Part shown: piece after piece, positions 16,475 to 25,382 of the stretch
How the letters are laid out: every line of letters begins with the position of its first letter
How positions within the stretch are numbered: position 1 is the stretch's first letter
DNA from: CAZEUZ01 sp964515805
GTDB taxonomy: Bacteria > Pseudomonadota > Gammaproteobacteria > Pseudomonadales > Cellvibrionaceae
Assembly (NCBI GenBank): GCA_964515805.1
Contig: CAZEUZ010000024.1
Coordinates: forward strand, 1-41,875
Reading direction: 5' to 3'
DNA: 41,875 bases
Notes under the pieces: generated by a model
Databases searched by the model: none
Seen by the model: only the letters and a program-made list of their open reading frames with translations
Told to the model about the DNA's origin: nothing
Translations under genes and position numbers: made by a program

Positions 16475-17725
16475 ATGTCAAAAAACGACAAACTGACAAT
16501 CACTATTATCGGCGGCGGCATGGTCGGCATTAGTCTGGCGCTGCTTTTGGCGACTGAAGACACAGACTGGCAGATTGTATTGATTGAGTCCTTACCTTTT
16601 CCTAAATCTAGGTCTTTTAATTCTCCACAGTTGCCCGTTTTTCAGCCCGGTTTTGATAGCCGCTCGACCGCCATCAGCGCCGGCAGTCTGCCATTATTGC
16701 AGCGAATCGGCTGTTGGGAAACATTACAGCAACACGCCACTACCATAAAACAGGTGCAGGTTTCCGATCGAGGTTATTATGCCGGTAATGTATTTGATGC
16801 CGGGCAACTCCAACAAGAGCAATTGGGTGCCGTTATCGAAAATAATTGGCTTGGCAAGGTACTATTTCATCAGTTGATGCAAAGGCAAGATAAAATTCGC
16901 TGTTTCGCACCCGCTTCCGTCACACAATTACAACCGGTTGCACAGGGTGTGGAAGTAACTATAGAACAAGATGGCACTACAAAAATGCATTGTTCCGATC
17001 TGGTGATTATTGCTGACGGTGAGCGCTCTTCCTTGGGCCGATCACTGGGCATTGAATTCAATACTCACAATTACCATCAAGCGGCAGTCATCGCCAATGT
17101 CGCACTATCACAGCCACAAAAAGGCGTTGCCTATGAACATTTTACTGGCAGTGGGCCTTTGGCCTTACTACCACTAACGGATTACAATCATCAACACCGA
17201 GCCGCCCTGATATGGACTCATCACAAAGAGCAGTTGCAAACCGCCTTATCATGGGACGATCAAACATTTATCCATCATTTGCAGCGGGAATTTGGCTATC
17301 GCGCTGGTAAAATCATCGGTGTTGGCAAGCGCGAGGGTTATTCATTGCAATTGATGCAGGCAAAGGAGCAAGTGCGATCCAATATTGTTATTATGGGCAA
17401 TGCCGCTCACTGCCTGCATCCAGTAGCAGGCCAAGGGTTCAACTTGTCTCTGCGAGACTGCGCTGTACTTGTCGATGTGTTAACGGATGCCTATAAGAAG
17501 GGTAAAGCTATCGGTGACTATAAAGTATTGGCAGACTATGAGCAGCGTCGCTCATTGGATCAGCAAATCACAGTGGGTGTCACTCATCAACTGGTGAAAC
17601 AATTTTCTTCTCATCAGCTACCTCGAGTGCTGTTAAGGCAACTGGGGCTATTGACCCTCAATGCAATGCCGGTGATGCATCGGCTCTTGGCAAAACAATT
17701 AATGGGTCAGCAGGCCTATCAATGA
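16475..17725 (+). CDS. ubiH: Ubiquinone biosynthesis FAD-dependent hydroxylase UbiH
   Basis: Aromatic-ring hydroxylase of the ubiquinone pathway (2-octaprenyl-6-methoxyphenol hydroxylase in E. coli), peripheral on the inner membrane. 416 residues. Seen: N-terminal FAD dinucleotide motif IIGGGMVG (11-18), the DSRSTAIS motif (61-68) typical of UbiH/COQ6, the central DG pair (181-182), and the second FAD motif GNAAHCLHPVAGQGFNL (308-324). AGGG precedes the ATG. The next hydroxylase gene overlaps by four bases, the same pairing as in other gammaproteobacteria. UbiH is chosen over a paralogue by the strong Ubi motifs and gene order. Confidence 0.88.
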   Translation: MSKNDKLTITIIGGGMVGISLALLLATEDTDWQIVLIESLPFPKSRSFNSPQLPVFQPGFDSRSTAISAGSLPLLQRIGCWETLQQHATTIKQVQVSDRGYYAGNVFDAGQLQQEQLGAVIENNWLGKVLFHQLMQRQDKIRCFAPASVTQLQPVAQGVEVTIEQDGTTKMHCSDLVIIADGERSSLGRSLGIEFNTHNYHQAAVIANVALSQPQKGVAYEHFTGSGPLALLPLTDYNHQHRAALIWTHHKEQLQTALSWDDQTFIHHLQREFGYRAGKIIGVGKREGYSLQLMQAKEQVRSNIVIMGNAAHCLHPVAGQGFNLSLRDCAVLVDVLTDAYKKGKAIGDYKVLADYEQRRSLDQQITVGVTHQLVKQFSSHQLPRVLLRQLGLLTLNAMPVMHRLLAKQLMGQQAYQ

Positions 17726-18972
17726 GTGATGCAATACAACAATTTGATATTGTTATCGTCGGTGCAGGATTAGTCGGGGCCACACTTGCCTCTCTACTAA
17801 GCAAAAATACGACGGCAAAGCCGCTATCTATTGCCGTTATTGATGCGCATAACAAAGCTAAACCGGTTGTTGCTATAAACAATCAATCTGATTCAGAACC
17901 CATATTTGATTTCAGAGTTGTCGCATTAAACCAAGCATCCCAGCAATTACTGGCGCAGGTAGGAGTCTGGCCCATTATTCAGTCCCAGCGGGTATGCGCT
18001 TATCGCGACATGATAGTTTGGGACGGCGAAGGCACGGGCCAAATCCATTTTCGGGCAGAGGATGTACAGTGTAATCAGCTGGGTTATATTGTTGAAAACA
18101 CGCTGGTGTTGCGAGCCATCTTAGATAGTTTGCAGGATAGCCAACAGATAGATTTCATCTGGGGTGTCAGCCTTGAACAAATCGCGCGCTGTAACCAGAG
18201 CGTGCAATTAACGTTAACCGATGGCCGGACACTGTCGGCGCCACTCATTATCGCTGCCGATGGTGCCAACTCCAAAGTACGTGAATTGATGGGCTTTCAC
18301 ACCAGGGAATGGAGCTATCATCAACAGGCGATTGTTGCTACGGTCCAGTGTGAGCAGAGTCATCAATTGACTGCATGGCAAAACTTTTTACCCACTGGTC
18401 CACTGGCATTTTTGCCACTGGATCACCCCAGTGAGAAATATTGTTCGATTGTCTGGTCCTTAGACAATAAGTTAGCTGATGACATGATGTCACTGACAGA
18501 CCAAGCATTTGGTGACAAGCTCGGTAAAGCCTTTGAATACCGCCTGGGCCGGATAGAAAATGTCGATAAACGCCTTTGCTTTCCACTAAAGCAGTGCCAT
18601 GCGGTTGATTACATTACTGATAATATCGCATTGGCGGGCGATGCCGCTCACGCCATACACCCATTGGCGGGCCAAGGCGTCAACTTGGGATTGTTAGACG
18701 CTAAGGTATTGGCCGCTGAAGTCAGCCGCGCTCTTGAGCGATGCTTGCCGCTGTCGGACATTTCCTTATTGCAACGTTATCAACGTCAGCGCAAACTACA
18801 TAATCTTGAAGCGATGGCGGTTATGGAAGGTTTGAAGCGTCTATTTGGCAGTCGGGAACCGGCCATCCACTGGCTGCGTAATACCGGTTTGCGCCAAGTA
18901 AATATATTGAAACCACTAAAAAACTGGTTAGCTAAGCAAGCGATAGGAATAGAGGATTCTGACTCAAAATAA
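17722..18972 (+). CDS. ubiI: Second Ubi-family FAD hydroxylase (UbiI-type)
   Basis: 416 residues, same flavoprotein family as the gene upstream. FAD motif IVGAGLVGA (12-20), the FRVVALNQAS segment in place of DSRSTAIS, the YRDMIVWDGEGTG signature usual in UbiI/VisC, DG (180-181) and GDAAHAIHPLAGQGVNLG (306-323). In E. coli UbiI performs C5 hydroxylation, UbiF C6; motif similarity and the ubiH-ubiI pairing favour UbiI, but UbiF or the broad-range UbiM/UbiL cannot be excluded from sequence by eye. Starts in the ATGA overlap with ubiH, so the two are translated together. Confidence 0.82.
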   Translation: MSDAIQQFDIVIVGAGLVGATLASLLSKNTTAKPLSIAVIDAHNKAKPVVAINNQSDSEPIFDFRVVALNQASQQLLAQVGVWPIIQSQRVCAYRDMIVWDGEGTGQIHFRAEDVQCNQLGYIVENTLVLRAILDSLQDSQQIDFIWGVSLEQIARCNQSVQLTLTDGRTLSAPLIIAADGANSKVRELMGFHTREWSYHQQAIVATVQCEQSHQLTAWQNFLPTGPLAFLPLDHPSEKYCSIVWSLDNKLADDMMSLTDQAFGDKLGKAFEYRLGRIENVDKRLCFPLKQCHAVDYITDNIALAGDAAHAIHPLAGQGVNLGLLDAKVLAAEVSRALERCLPLSDISLLQRYQRQRKLHNLEAMAVMEGLKRLFGSREPAIHWLRNTGLRQVNILKPLKNWLAKQAIGIEDSDSK

Positions 18973-19014
18973 CGTTTTTTATTGCACCAATTAATTGGCA
19001 TACCAAAAGGAAGT

Positions 19015-19140
19015 ATGATGTATAAAACATTTATCACTCTTATTGAAGTTACGCTTATTCCAGACTACGTCTCTTTCAGAGAAAAAGCCATAGGCTACCG
19101 ACCTATAACTGATATTAAAACGCAGATGTCCGCACTTTAG
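19015..19140 (+). CDS. Possible small protein (41 residues), unrecognised
   Basis: A short open frame in the 193-base gap between the ubiI-type gene and cca. It starts with two tandem ATGs (19015 and 19018) just after AAAAGGAAGT, a fair ribosome binding site, and ends with TAG at 19138-19140, 25 bases before cca. The product (MMYKTFITLIEVTLIP... DIKTQMSAL) has a hydrophobic first third and a charged remainder. I recognise no family. It may equally be chance in an untranslated leader. Confidence 0.25.
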   Translation: MMYKTFITLIEVTLIPDYVSFREKAIGYRPITDIKTQMSAL

Positions 19141-19165
19141 AAAAGTTCTATTCGACCGTAACATC

Positions 19166-20407
19166 ATGACATTCGATACTTATTTGGTTGGCGGAGCCGT
19201 TCGCGATGAACTGCTGGATTTGCCGGTAACTGAACGCGATTGGGTAGTGATCGGTGCAACGCCGGAGAATCTGCGAAAAAAAGGCTATCGGCAAATTGGT
19301 AACGATTTCCCCTGCTTCCTTCATCCTGAAACAAAAGAAGAGTACGCTTTGGCGCGCACTGAACGCAAATTCGGCAGCGGTCACACCGGCTTTATTTGTG
19401 ATTTTGGACCAGAGATTACTCTTGAAGAGGATTTATTTCGACGAGATTTAACCATCAACGCGATAGCAAAGACGACTGAGGGAGACTATGTCGATCCTTA
19501 TGGCGGCAGAAATGACCTAAAAGCACGTATTCTACGACACGTATCCCCTGCATTTATTGAAGATCCATTGCGAGTTCTACGAGTAGCACGTTTTGCAGCT
19601 CGCTTCAGTAAATTGGGTTTTACCGTGCATCCCGATACACTGGATTTGATGCGCGAGCTAGTCAAAAAAGAGGAGCTTTTATCGTTAACGCCTGAGCGCA
19701 TTTGGAAAGAATTGTCTCGCGCCTTGACCGAATCCAAGCCGAGTGAGTTTTTCAGAGCGCTTCGTGCTTGCAGCGCCTTAAAAGTTATTTTGCCCGAGGT
19801 TGACGTATTGTTTGGCATACCACAACCAGCCAAGCATCATCCCGAAATAGATACCGGCGAACACGTTATGCTTGCTCTAGATGTCGCCAAGCGCCAGTTT
19901 GGCCTATTGATCGTTACCTGGTCAGTGCTCATGCACGATCTGGGCAAAGGTGTGACTCCTCCTACAGAGTGGCCGAGGCATATTAAACATGAGATCAGAG
20001 GCGTCCCTCTGGTTGAAGCAGTCTGTAAGCGTTTAAAAGTGCCGCGAGCTTTTTGCGAATTAAGCAAGTTAGTAGCCGAGCACCACCTAAAATGTCACCG
20101 GCTAGTGGATATGAAGCCGCAATCTATTCTGCGATTATTAGAAGCGTTAGATGCGTTTCGCCGGCCGGAAAGAGTCGAGTACTTTGCCCAAGCCTGTGAA
20201 GCTGACGCTAGAGGCAGATTGGGCTTAGAAGACCGGGAGTATAAGCAAAGTAAGCTGTTAGTCGCCTGTAGTCAAGTGGCACAAAAAATCGACACCAAAC
20301 CTCTGCTGGAGCAAGGATATACAGGACTCAAACTGGCGGACCAAATTGGTCGAGCACGTACTCAAGCAATTGCGCACATTATGCATTCATCTTCAGGAGT
20401 AGTGTAA
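19166..20407 (+). CDS. cca: tRNA nucleotidyltransferase (CCA-adding enzyme) with HD domain
   Basis: Adds or repairs the 3'-CCA of tRNAs without a template. 413 residues, the length of the long gammaproteobacterial Cca. Seen: class II nucleotidyltransferase head VGGAVRDELLDLPVTERDW (8-26) with the metal-binding Asp pair, RRDLTINAIA (about 91-100), EDPLRVLRVARF and, in the C-terminal half, an HD phosphohydrolase motif MHDLGKG (about 254-260) with a downstream EHHLKCHR. The HD domain gives the 2'-phosphatase/phosphodiesterase activity known for E. coli Cca. Start ATG at 19166 gives the expected MTFDTYLVGGAV. Confidence 0.96.
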   Translation: MTFDTYLVGGAVRDELLDLPVTERDWVVIGATPENLRKKGYRQIGNDFPCFLHPETKEEYALARTERKFGSGHTGFICDFGPEITLEEDLFRRDLTINAIAKTTEGDYVDPYGGRNDLKARILRHVSPAFIEDPLRVLRVARFAARFSKLGFTVHPDTLDLMRELVKKEELLSLTPERIWKELSRALTESKPSEFFRALRACSALKVILPEVDVLFGIPQPAKHHPEIDTGEHVMLALDVAKRQFGLLIVTWSVLMHDLGKGVTPPTEWPRHIKHEIRGVPLVEAVCKRLKVPRAFCELSKLVAEHHLKCHRLVDMKPQSILRLLEALDAFRRPERVEYFAQACEADARGRLGLEDREYKQSKLLVACSQVAQKIDTKPLLEQGYTGLKLADQIGRARTQAIAHIMHSSSGVV

Positions 20408-20488
20408 ACTGGATGTTAATTTGAAAGTTCATCTAGCTTAAAAGCGGCCATACTCCACGAAAGAAAACATAAAAAACAAACGATTGCT

Positions 20489-21445
20489 TTAACGTTGAGA
20501 ATCGGCCGGCAAAATTTTCTGCTGCCTCTTAGGCGGAAGCGCACCTAGGTGAACTTGCCCCCGAGATTTTGCTAATTCTATTTGATGTTGTCGCTCTTGA
20601 AAGCGCTGCTTCTGTTCGGGTGCTTGATGATCGTAGCATCGAGGACAGCTGACTCCTAATAGGTATTTTTCAGATAGTTTATCTTCTTCGGTAATCGGGT
20701 GCCGGCAGCCATGGCACTGATCGTAGGAGCCTTGGGCTAGTTCATGATCCACTGAAACACGGTTGTCGAAGACAAAACATTCGCCTTGCCAACGGCTTTC
20801 AGCTGGCGGCACCTCTTCAAGATACTTTAAGATACCTCCCTCCAAGTGATAAACCTCTTCAAACCCTTGGTCTTTAAGATAGGCAGTGGATTTTTCACAG
20901 CGAATGCCACCAGTGCAAAACATAGCGACTTTTTTGTGTTTTTGAGGATCGAGGTTTAATTTCACATAATCGGGAAATTCACGAAAACTGTTGGTATTAG
21001 GATTTTTTGCCCCTTTAAACGACCCTATGGCAACTTCATAGTAGTTGCGAGTATCGATCACTGTGACTTCGGGGTCGTCGATCAACTGATTCCACTGGTG
21101 GGGTTTTACATAAGTACCCACGACATGGTTGGGATCAATACCCTGGACACCCATAGTGACTATCTCTTCTTTCAACTTGACTTTCATGCGATAAAAGGGA
21201 GCTGTGTCACAATAGGATTCTTTGTGTTGTAGCGGTTGCAAACGTGGATCGCTGCGAAGGAAAGACAGCAAATTATCGATAGCGCCGCGACTGCCGGCAA
21301 CAGTGCCGTTGATACCTTCGTTTGCCAACAAGAGTGTTCCCTTAATGTCATTTTTTGTGCATAAATCTAACAGTGGTTGTCGCAAACACTGATAATCAGA
21401 CAGAGACACGAACCGGTATAGCGCGCTAACAACAACAGGATTCAC
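20489..21445 (-). CDS. trhO: tRNA uridine-34 hydroxylase TrhO (rhodanese family, YceA)
   Basis: Oxygen-dependent formation of 5-hydroxyuridine at position 34 of certain tRNAs. 318 residues. N-terminal acylphosphatase-like domain (about 1-95, LLLANEGINGTVAG), then a rhodanese domain with the active-site loop FCTGGIRCEKS (catalytic Cys in CTGGIRC), and a C-terminal region with CHGCRHP and CPRCYD pairs that may bind zinc. The Arg/Lys/Gln-rich tail (KRQQKILPADSQR) is usual. The ATG overlaps the bolA stop (ATGA), implying coupled translation. Confidence 0.95.
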   Translation of the reverse strand: MNPVVVSALYRFVSLSDYQCLRQPLLDLCTKNDIKGTLLLANEGINGTVAGSRGAIDNLLSFLRSDPRLQPLQHKESYCDTAPFYRMKVKLKEEIVTMGVQGIDPNHVVGTYVKPHQWNQLIDDPEVTVIDTRNYYEVAIGSFKGAKNPNTNSFREFPDYVKLNLDPQKHKKVAMFCTGGIRCEKSTAYLKDQGFEEVYHLEGGILKYLEEVPPAESRWQGECFVFDNRVSVDHELAQGSYDQCHGCRHPITEEDKLSEKYLLGVSCPRCYDHQAPEQKQRFQERQHQIELAKSRGQVHLGALPPKRQQKILPADSQR

Positions 21446-21783
21446 GTTCTGCCATCCCCCTTTTTATCGCTCTCTGTTTTACTGCCTCCCAGGCAAGGAG
21501 GTGATTGGAGAATGGTCGAACCCTGTTGCCATTCTTCCAGCGTCAGAGTCTGCATGGATAGTGCATGCACTCCACTGGTCAATTCATCGTTGAGTGCTTT
21601 ATAAACACGCTGTTGTCGTTGAACTTGACGTAACCCGGAAAAAAGCTCGCTGACAATGATAACCTTAAAATGTGTCTCTGAACCTGCGGGCACATTATGT
21701 CCATCGCTTTCATTCAATACTTGCAGGTTGGCTGGATTAAAGACTGCTTTAAGTTTTTCTTCGATAATTTTTTGAACAACCAA
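21442..21783 (-). CDS. bolA: BolA family protein
   Basis: BolA proteins partner monothiol glutaredoxins in iron-sulfur cluster handling; E. coli BolA also acts as a stress-responsive DNA-binding regulator. 113 residues. Seen: the beta strand-rich core with FNPANLQVLNES(D)GHNVPAGSETHFKVIIVS and the conserved invariant His in SGVHALSMQTLTLEEW, a signature of BolA proper rather than IbaG. The C-terminal tail (about 95-113) is low-complexity Lys/Gly. It sits between ffh (21 bases away) and trhO (overlap). Confidence 0.93.
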   Translation of the reverse strand: MVVQKIIEEKLKAVFNPANLQVLNESDGHNVPAGSETHFKVIIVSELFSGLRQVQRQQRVYKALNDELTSGVHALSMQTLTLEEWQQGSTILQSPPCLGGSKTESDKKGDGRT

Positions 21784-21804
21784 TGGTAATCTCCACTTAA
21801 ACCT

Positions 21805-23184
21805 TTACCTTAAACCGGGTGGCATACCACCACCGGGTCCATCGGACATCATGCCACCGAGACCCTGCATCATCTTTGCCATCCCCTTGCCTTTCATTTT
21901 TTTCATCATTTTACTCATCTGTTTATGCTGCTTAAGCAAACGGTTGAGATCTTGGATATCTGTCCCCGATCCTTGAGTAATACGACGTTTTCGCGAACCG
22001 TTTAACAATTCGGGATCTTCTCGTTCGGCATGGGTCATTGAACTGATTATGACATCCATTTTCTTAAACTGGCCGCCCATATCTCTCTTTTCAATAATCT
22101 GTGACATGTTACTCATACCAGGCAGTTTCTCCAACATAGCGTTCATGCCGCCCATATTTTGCATTTGTTGTAACTGGTCACGTAGATCATTTAAATTAAA
22201 ACGGCTACCCTTTTTCACCTTTTGCATAAGCTTTTGCGCTTTTTCCTTATCGACTTTGCGCTCTGCTTCTTCAATCAGCGACATTACATCGCCCATGCCT
22301 AAAATACGTGAGGCGATACGTTCCGGGTAAAAAGGTTCTAACGCATCCGTTTTTTCACCCATACCCATGAATTTAATCGGTTTTCCTGTGACTTGACGCA
22401 CGGACAAGGCAGCACCCCCACGGGCATCACCATCCGCTTTGGTAAGGATCACTCCCGTCAATGGCAATGCCTGATCAAATGCTCTGGCCGTATTGACGGC
22501 ATCCTGGCCGATCATGGCATCTATCACGAACAAGGTTTCGGTCGGATTCGCCGCTTTATGCAACACTTGAATTTCCGTCATTAAGTCATCGTCAATATGT
22601 AGTCTACCGGCGGTATCTACTATCACCACATCATAGAATTGTTTCTTTGCCTGAGTTATCGCCTCCTTGACGATAACTAGGGGTTTTTGATCAACGGAAG
22701 ATGGATGGAAACCTGCCTCAACTTCTTCTGCTAACGTTTGTAGTTGCTGAATAGCTGCCGGCCGATAGACATCCGTGCTTACTAATAGTACTTTTTTCTT
22801 CTCCCGCTCTTGGAGAAAGCGCGCCAACTTCGCGGCCGATGTGGTTTTACCTGCACCCTGTAAACCGGCCATCAACACGACGACAGGGGGCTTGGCCGTC
22901 AAATTGAGCGTTTCATTGGCATCACCCATTAACGAGGTCAATTCGGACTCGACAATTTTAATAAATTGCTGGGAGGGATTTAACGCCCGGGCAACCTCCT
23001 GACCCACCGCTCGCTTACGCACCTGTTCAATAAATGCTTTGACGACCGGTAGTGCCACATCGGCCTCAAGCAATGCTTTACGCACATCGCGCAAGGCGTC
23101 TTTGATATTGTCGTGAGTAAGACGTCCCTTGCCAGAAATGCTTTTTAACGTTTTCGCCAGTCGGTCGGATAAATTTTTAAACAT
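21805..23184 (-). CDS. ffh: Signal recognition particle protein Ffh
   Basis: GTPase of the bacterial SRP; binds 4.5S RNA and signal sequences and delivers ribosomes to FtsY. 459 residues. N domain (1-90, FKNLSDRLAKTLKSISGKGRLT), G domain with P-loop GLQGAGKTTS (about 105-114), DTAGR (about 188-192) and TKADGDARGG (about 246-255), and a Met-rich M domain (about 325-459) with MQNMGGMNAMLEKLPGM and a C-terminal MKGKGMAKMMQGLGGM. Complete. A promoter-like sequence is 128 bases upstream. Unusually it is followed by bolA and trhO, not rpsP-rimM-trmD. Confidence 0.98.
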   Translation of the reverse strand: MFKNLSDRLAKTLKSISGKGRLTHDNIKDALRDVRKALLEADVALPVVKAFIEQVRKRAVGQEVARALNPSQQFIKIVESELTSLMGDANETLNLTAKPPVVVLMAGLQGAGKTTSAAKLARFLQEREKKKVLLVSTDVYRPAAIQQLQTLAEEVEAGFHPSSVDQKPLVIVKEAITQAKKQFYDVVIVDTAGRLHIDDDLMTEIQVLHKAANPTETLFVIDAMIGQDAVNTARAFDQALPLTGVILTKADGDARGGAALSVRQVTGKPIKFMGMGEKTDALEPFYPERIASRILGMGDVMSLIEEAERKVDKEKAQKLMQKVKKGSRFNLNDLRDQLQQMQNMGGMNAMLEKLPGMSNMSQIIEKRDMGGQFKKMDVIISSMTHAEREDPELLNGSRKRRITQGSGTDIQDLNRLLKQHKQMSKMMKKMKGKGMAKMMQGLGGMMSDGPGGGMPPGLR

Positions 23185-23311
23185 AGATTTTCTCTAGTTA
23201 AGTATTAACGATACAGGCCTATCATTTAGTAATAAAAGAATTCTCGTGGATTCTTGCGCTTACTAAGTTTTGACATGTTCGATTTACACTGCATGATTCA
23301 TGAACACAAAG

Positions 23312-23339
23312 ATTATACGATGAGACCGCTAACTAACAA
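23312..23339 (-). promoter_or_regulatory. Sigma-70-type promoter for ffh-bolA-trhO
   Basis: On the minus strand TTGTTA (23339-23334), a 16-base spacer and a perfect TATAAT (23317-23312). It would give a leader of about 120 bases before the ffh ATG. The T-rich leader contains a weak A/T-only inverted repeat that I do not call a terminator. Confidence 0.6.
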
Positions 23340-23384
23340 GGGGATGTGCTGAATAAACTTTTGACGTGATCAGTGCCAATACGC

Positions 23385-23412
23385 TTGACATCAGTTAAAG
23401 AACTAGGATAAT
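23385..23412 (+). promoter_or_regulatory. Sigma-70-type promoter for rpsT
   Basis: TTGACA (23385-23390), 16-base spacer and GATAAT (23407-23412) on the plus strand, giving a leader of about 155 bases to the rpsT start. The leader holds a direct repeat TGTCTGAAA(T/C) (23496-23515, period 10). It is back to back with the ffh promoter in the same 387-base gap; apart from these I see no gene there. Confidence 0.55.
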
Positions 23413-23574
23413 CACTCCGTCTTTCTTACGAGGTTTATCTAGGTACTGACTAGCCAATTCATCGACCCGTTCTAGAGACATGTAAAGTGTTCAAATGTCT
23501 GAAATTGTCTGAAACAAAGTCAAGGCAACAATACGATATAGTTATTATAGCAACTGCTGATTTAGGAGTTAATG

Positions 23575-23841
23575 GTGGCAAATTCACCCCAAGCCAAAAA
23601 ACGTGCAATACAAAACCAAAAAACCCGAGTTCACAATATGGGCTTACGCTCTATGGCAAGAACTTACATTAAAAGAGTCGTTGCCGCTATTGAAAAAGGC
23701 GACTTAGAAAGTGCTAAACGCGCATACACCGAGGCCGTACCCGTGCTGGATCGAATGGCTGACAAAGGCGTTATCCATAAGAACAAAGCAGCCCGGCACA
23801 AAAGCCGCCTAAACAAGCAAATCAAGGCGGTTGCCGCCTAG
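23575..23841 (+). CDS. rpsT: 30S ribosomal protein S20
   Basis: Primary 16S rRNA-binding protein. From GTG at 23575 the product is 88 residues opening MANSPQAKKRA, the standard S20 start. An ATG three bases earlier (23572) is possible, but AGGAG (23564-23568) is six bases from the GTG and only three from the ATG, so the GTG is favoured; non-AUG starts are known for S20 of E. coli, where they matter for autoregulation. Basic, alpha-helical composition with KAARHKSRLNKQ near the C-terminus. It is transcribed away from ffh. Confidence 0.92.
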   Translation: MANSPQAKKRAIQNQKTRVHNMGLRSMARTYIKRVVAAIEKGDLESAKRAYTEAVPVLDRMADKGVIHKNKAARHKSRLNKQIKAVAA

Positions 23842-24025
23842 GTGTAATGATCTTATTTTACCTCGCCGTACTACTGTAGCGAGACACTCTTTCGCATCGC
23901 AATGGCTGTATATTGATCATCGCCCATTATTACCATTCTACTGACCTTCGGTATACTGCCTCGTTAACTATCTTCATTGATATACAGTTTTTATTGATTC
24001 ATAGTCTTTCTGTTGACCCCCAGTT

Positions 24026-25255
24026 GTGACAACACGAGCTTCATTCGAATATAACGTGGTGATGCCGTTGGCTTCGCTGTTTATCGTACGAATGCTCGGT
24101 TTATTCATGGTGCTGCCGGTTTTAGCTCTCTATGGTAATAATTACACTGACACTACACCTTTGTTGTTAGGCTTGGCACTGGGTGTTTATGGCTTTAGTC
24201 AGGCATTGTTACAAGTTCCATTTGGGGCGTTGTCAGATCGTTTTGGGCGCAAGCCGTTAATTGCTATAGGATTGGGCATATTTGCTCTGGGTTCGGTAAT
24301 TGCCGCTAATGCAGAGTCGATATATGGGCTGATTATTGGCCGAAGCCTGCAGGGTGCAGGAGCAATCTCTGGTGTTGTAATAGCAATGGTTGCAGACTTA
24401 ACCAAGGAAGAAAACCGCACTAAAGCCATGGCTATTATAGGCTTATCCATCGGTATAACTTTTTCTTTGGCCCTAATATTAGGGCCATTACTCACCGCAC
24501 TGGGTGGAATTGAACTGATTTTTTGGGTGACAGCCAGCTTAACCATGATTGGTTTTGTCATTCTATTTTGGCTGATTCCCACCCCATCTAATCCCAAGTA
24601 CTCAAAGGTTGGGTCAACCGCCATCATTGGAGACCTGATTAAGATTTTCAATGATAGGGAATTACAGCACATTAACCTAAGTATATTCGTTCTTCATTTT
24701 GTACTAATGGCTCTATTTTTAATCCTGCCTTTGATAATTGAAGAGTCATTGTCAATCAGTCGTCAGCATCACTCTTGGTTGTACTTATCGGTATTGGTTG
24801 CTTCTTTTATTCTTATGTTACCCATAATGATATGGGCGGAAAAATTTCGGCAAGTAAAATTAGCCATCGTTGGTTCTATCATTTTATTAGTATCGACAAC
24901 TCTTATTTTGAGTCAACAAGCGCTAGTCAATCAGTTGATCGTGATCGGCGCCATTTGTTTGTTTTTTGTCGGCTTTAACTACCTGGAGGCAACACTCCCA
25001 TCATTAATGAGTAAAACCGCACCAACCGATAAAAAAGGAACAGCATCCAGTATTTTTTCAATGTGCCAGTTTGCAGGCGCAGGGACAGGTGGTTTTATTG
25101 GTGGTTGGTTATTAACTCACTGGGGTACAAAAGGGGTTTTTATTGGCGCTACCGGTTTATTATCACTGTGGTTAATCGTGTCGTTAACAATGAAAGTTTC
25201 TGCTAAGGCCACTTCAAAACAACAATCAGCATCTTCATGTGCCGTCAATAAGTAA
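24026..25255 (+). CDS. Major facilitator superfamily transporter (DHA1/YajR-like)
   Basis: 409 residues with about twelve membrane segments and the MFS motif A, GALSDRFGRKP, after helix 2 (about 73-83). The N-terminal IVRMLGLFMVLPVLALYG resembles the YajR/DHA1 family, which is often encoded just upstream of ssb in gammaproteobacteria, here with the same order. It lacks the C-terminal domain of E. coli YajR. The start is uncertain: GTG at 24026 has no clear ribosome site; ATG at 24062 would give 397 residues and begins at PLASLF, just before helix 1. Substrate unknown. Confidence 0.85.
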   Translation: MTTRASFEYNVVMPLASLFIVRMLGLFMVLPVLALYGNNYTDTTPLLLGLALGVYGFSQALLQVPFGALSDRFGRKPLIAIGLGIFALGSVIAANAESIYGLIIGRSLQGAGAISGVVIAMVADLTKEENRTKAMAIIGLSIGITFSLALILGPLLTALGGIELIFWVTASLTMIGFVILFWLIPTPSNPKYSKVGSTAIIGDLIKIFNDRELQHINLSIFVLHFVLMALFLILPLIIEESLSISRQHHSWLYLSVLVASFILMLPIMIWAEKFRQVKLAIVGSIILLVSTTLILSQQALVNQLIVIGAICLFFVGFNYLEATLPSLMSKTAPTDKKGTASSIFSMCQFAGAGTGGFIGGWLLTHWGTKGVFIGATGLLSLWLIVSLTMKVSAKATSKQQSASSCAVNK

Positions 25256-25382
25256 GTATTACTGCTATGTAGTGGAATTTTTTAGTTCCCTTACGTATGA
25301 TTGGCTAAGATATGCTGACAATTAGAAATATAAAAAATGCGATCCGTAATTCATTGCAACACTAAAGAATAGGAAATTAACT

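Noticed and set aside
23236..23255. AAGAAT...ATTCTT hairpin in the ffh leader
   Set aside because: A/T-dominated 6-bp stem in a leader; too weak to call a terminator.
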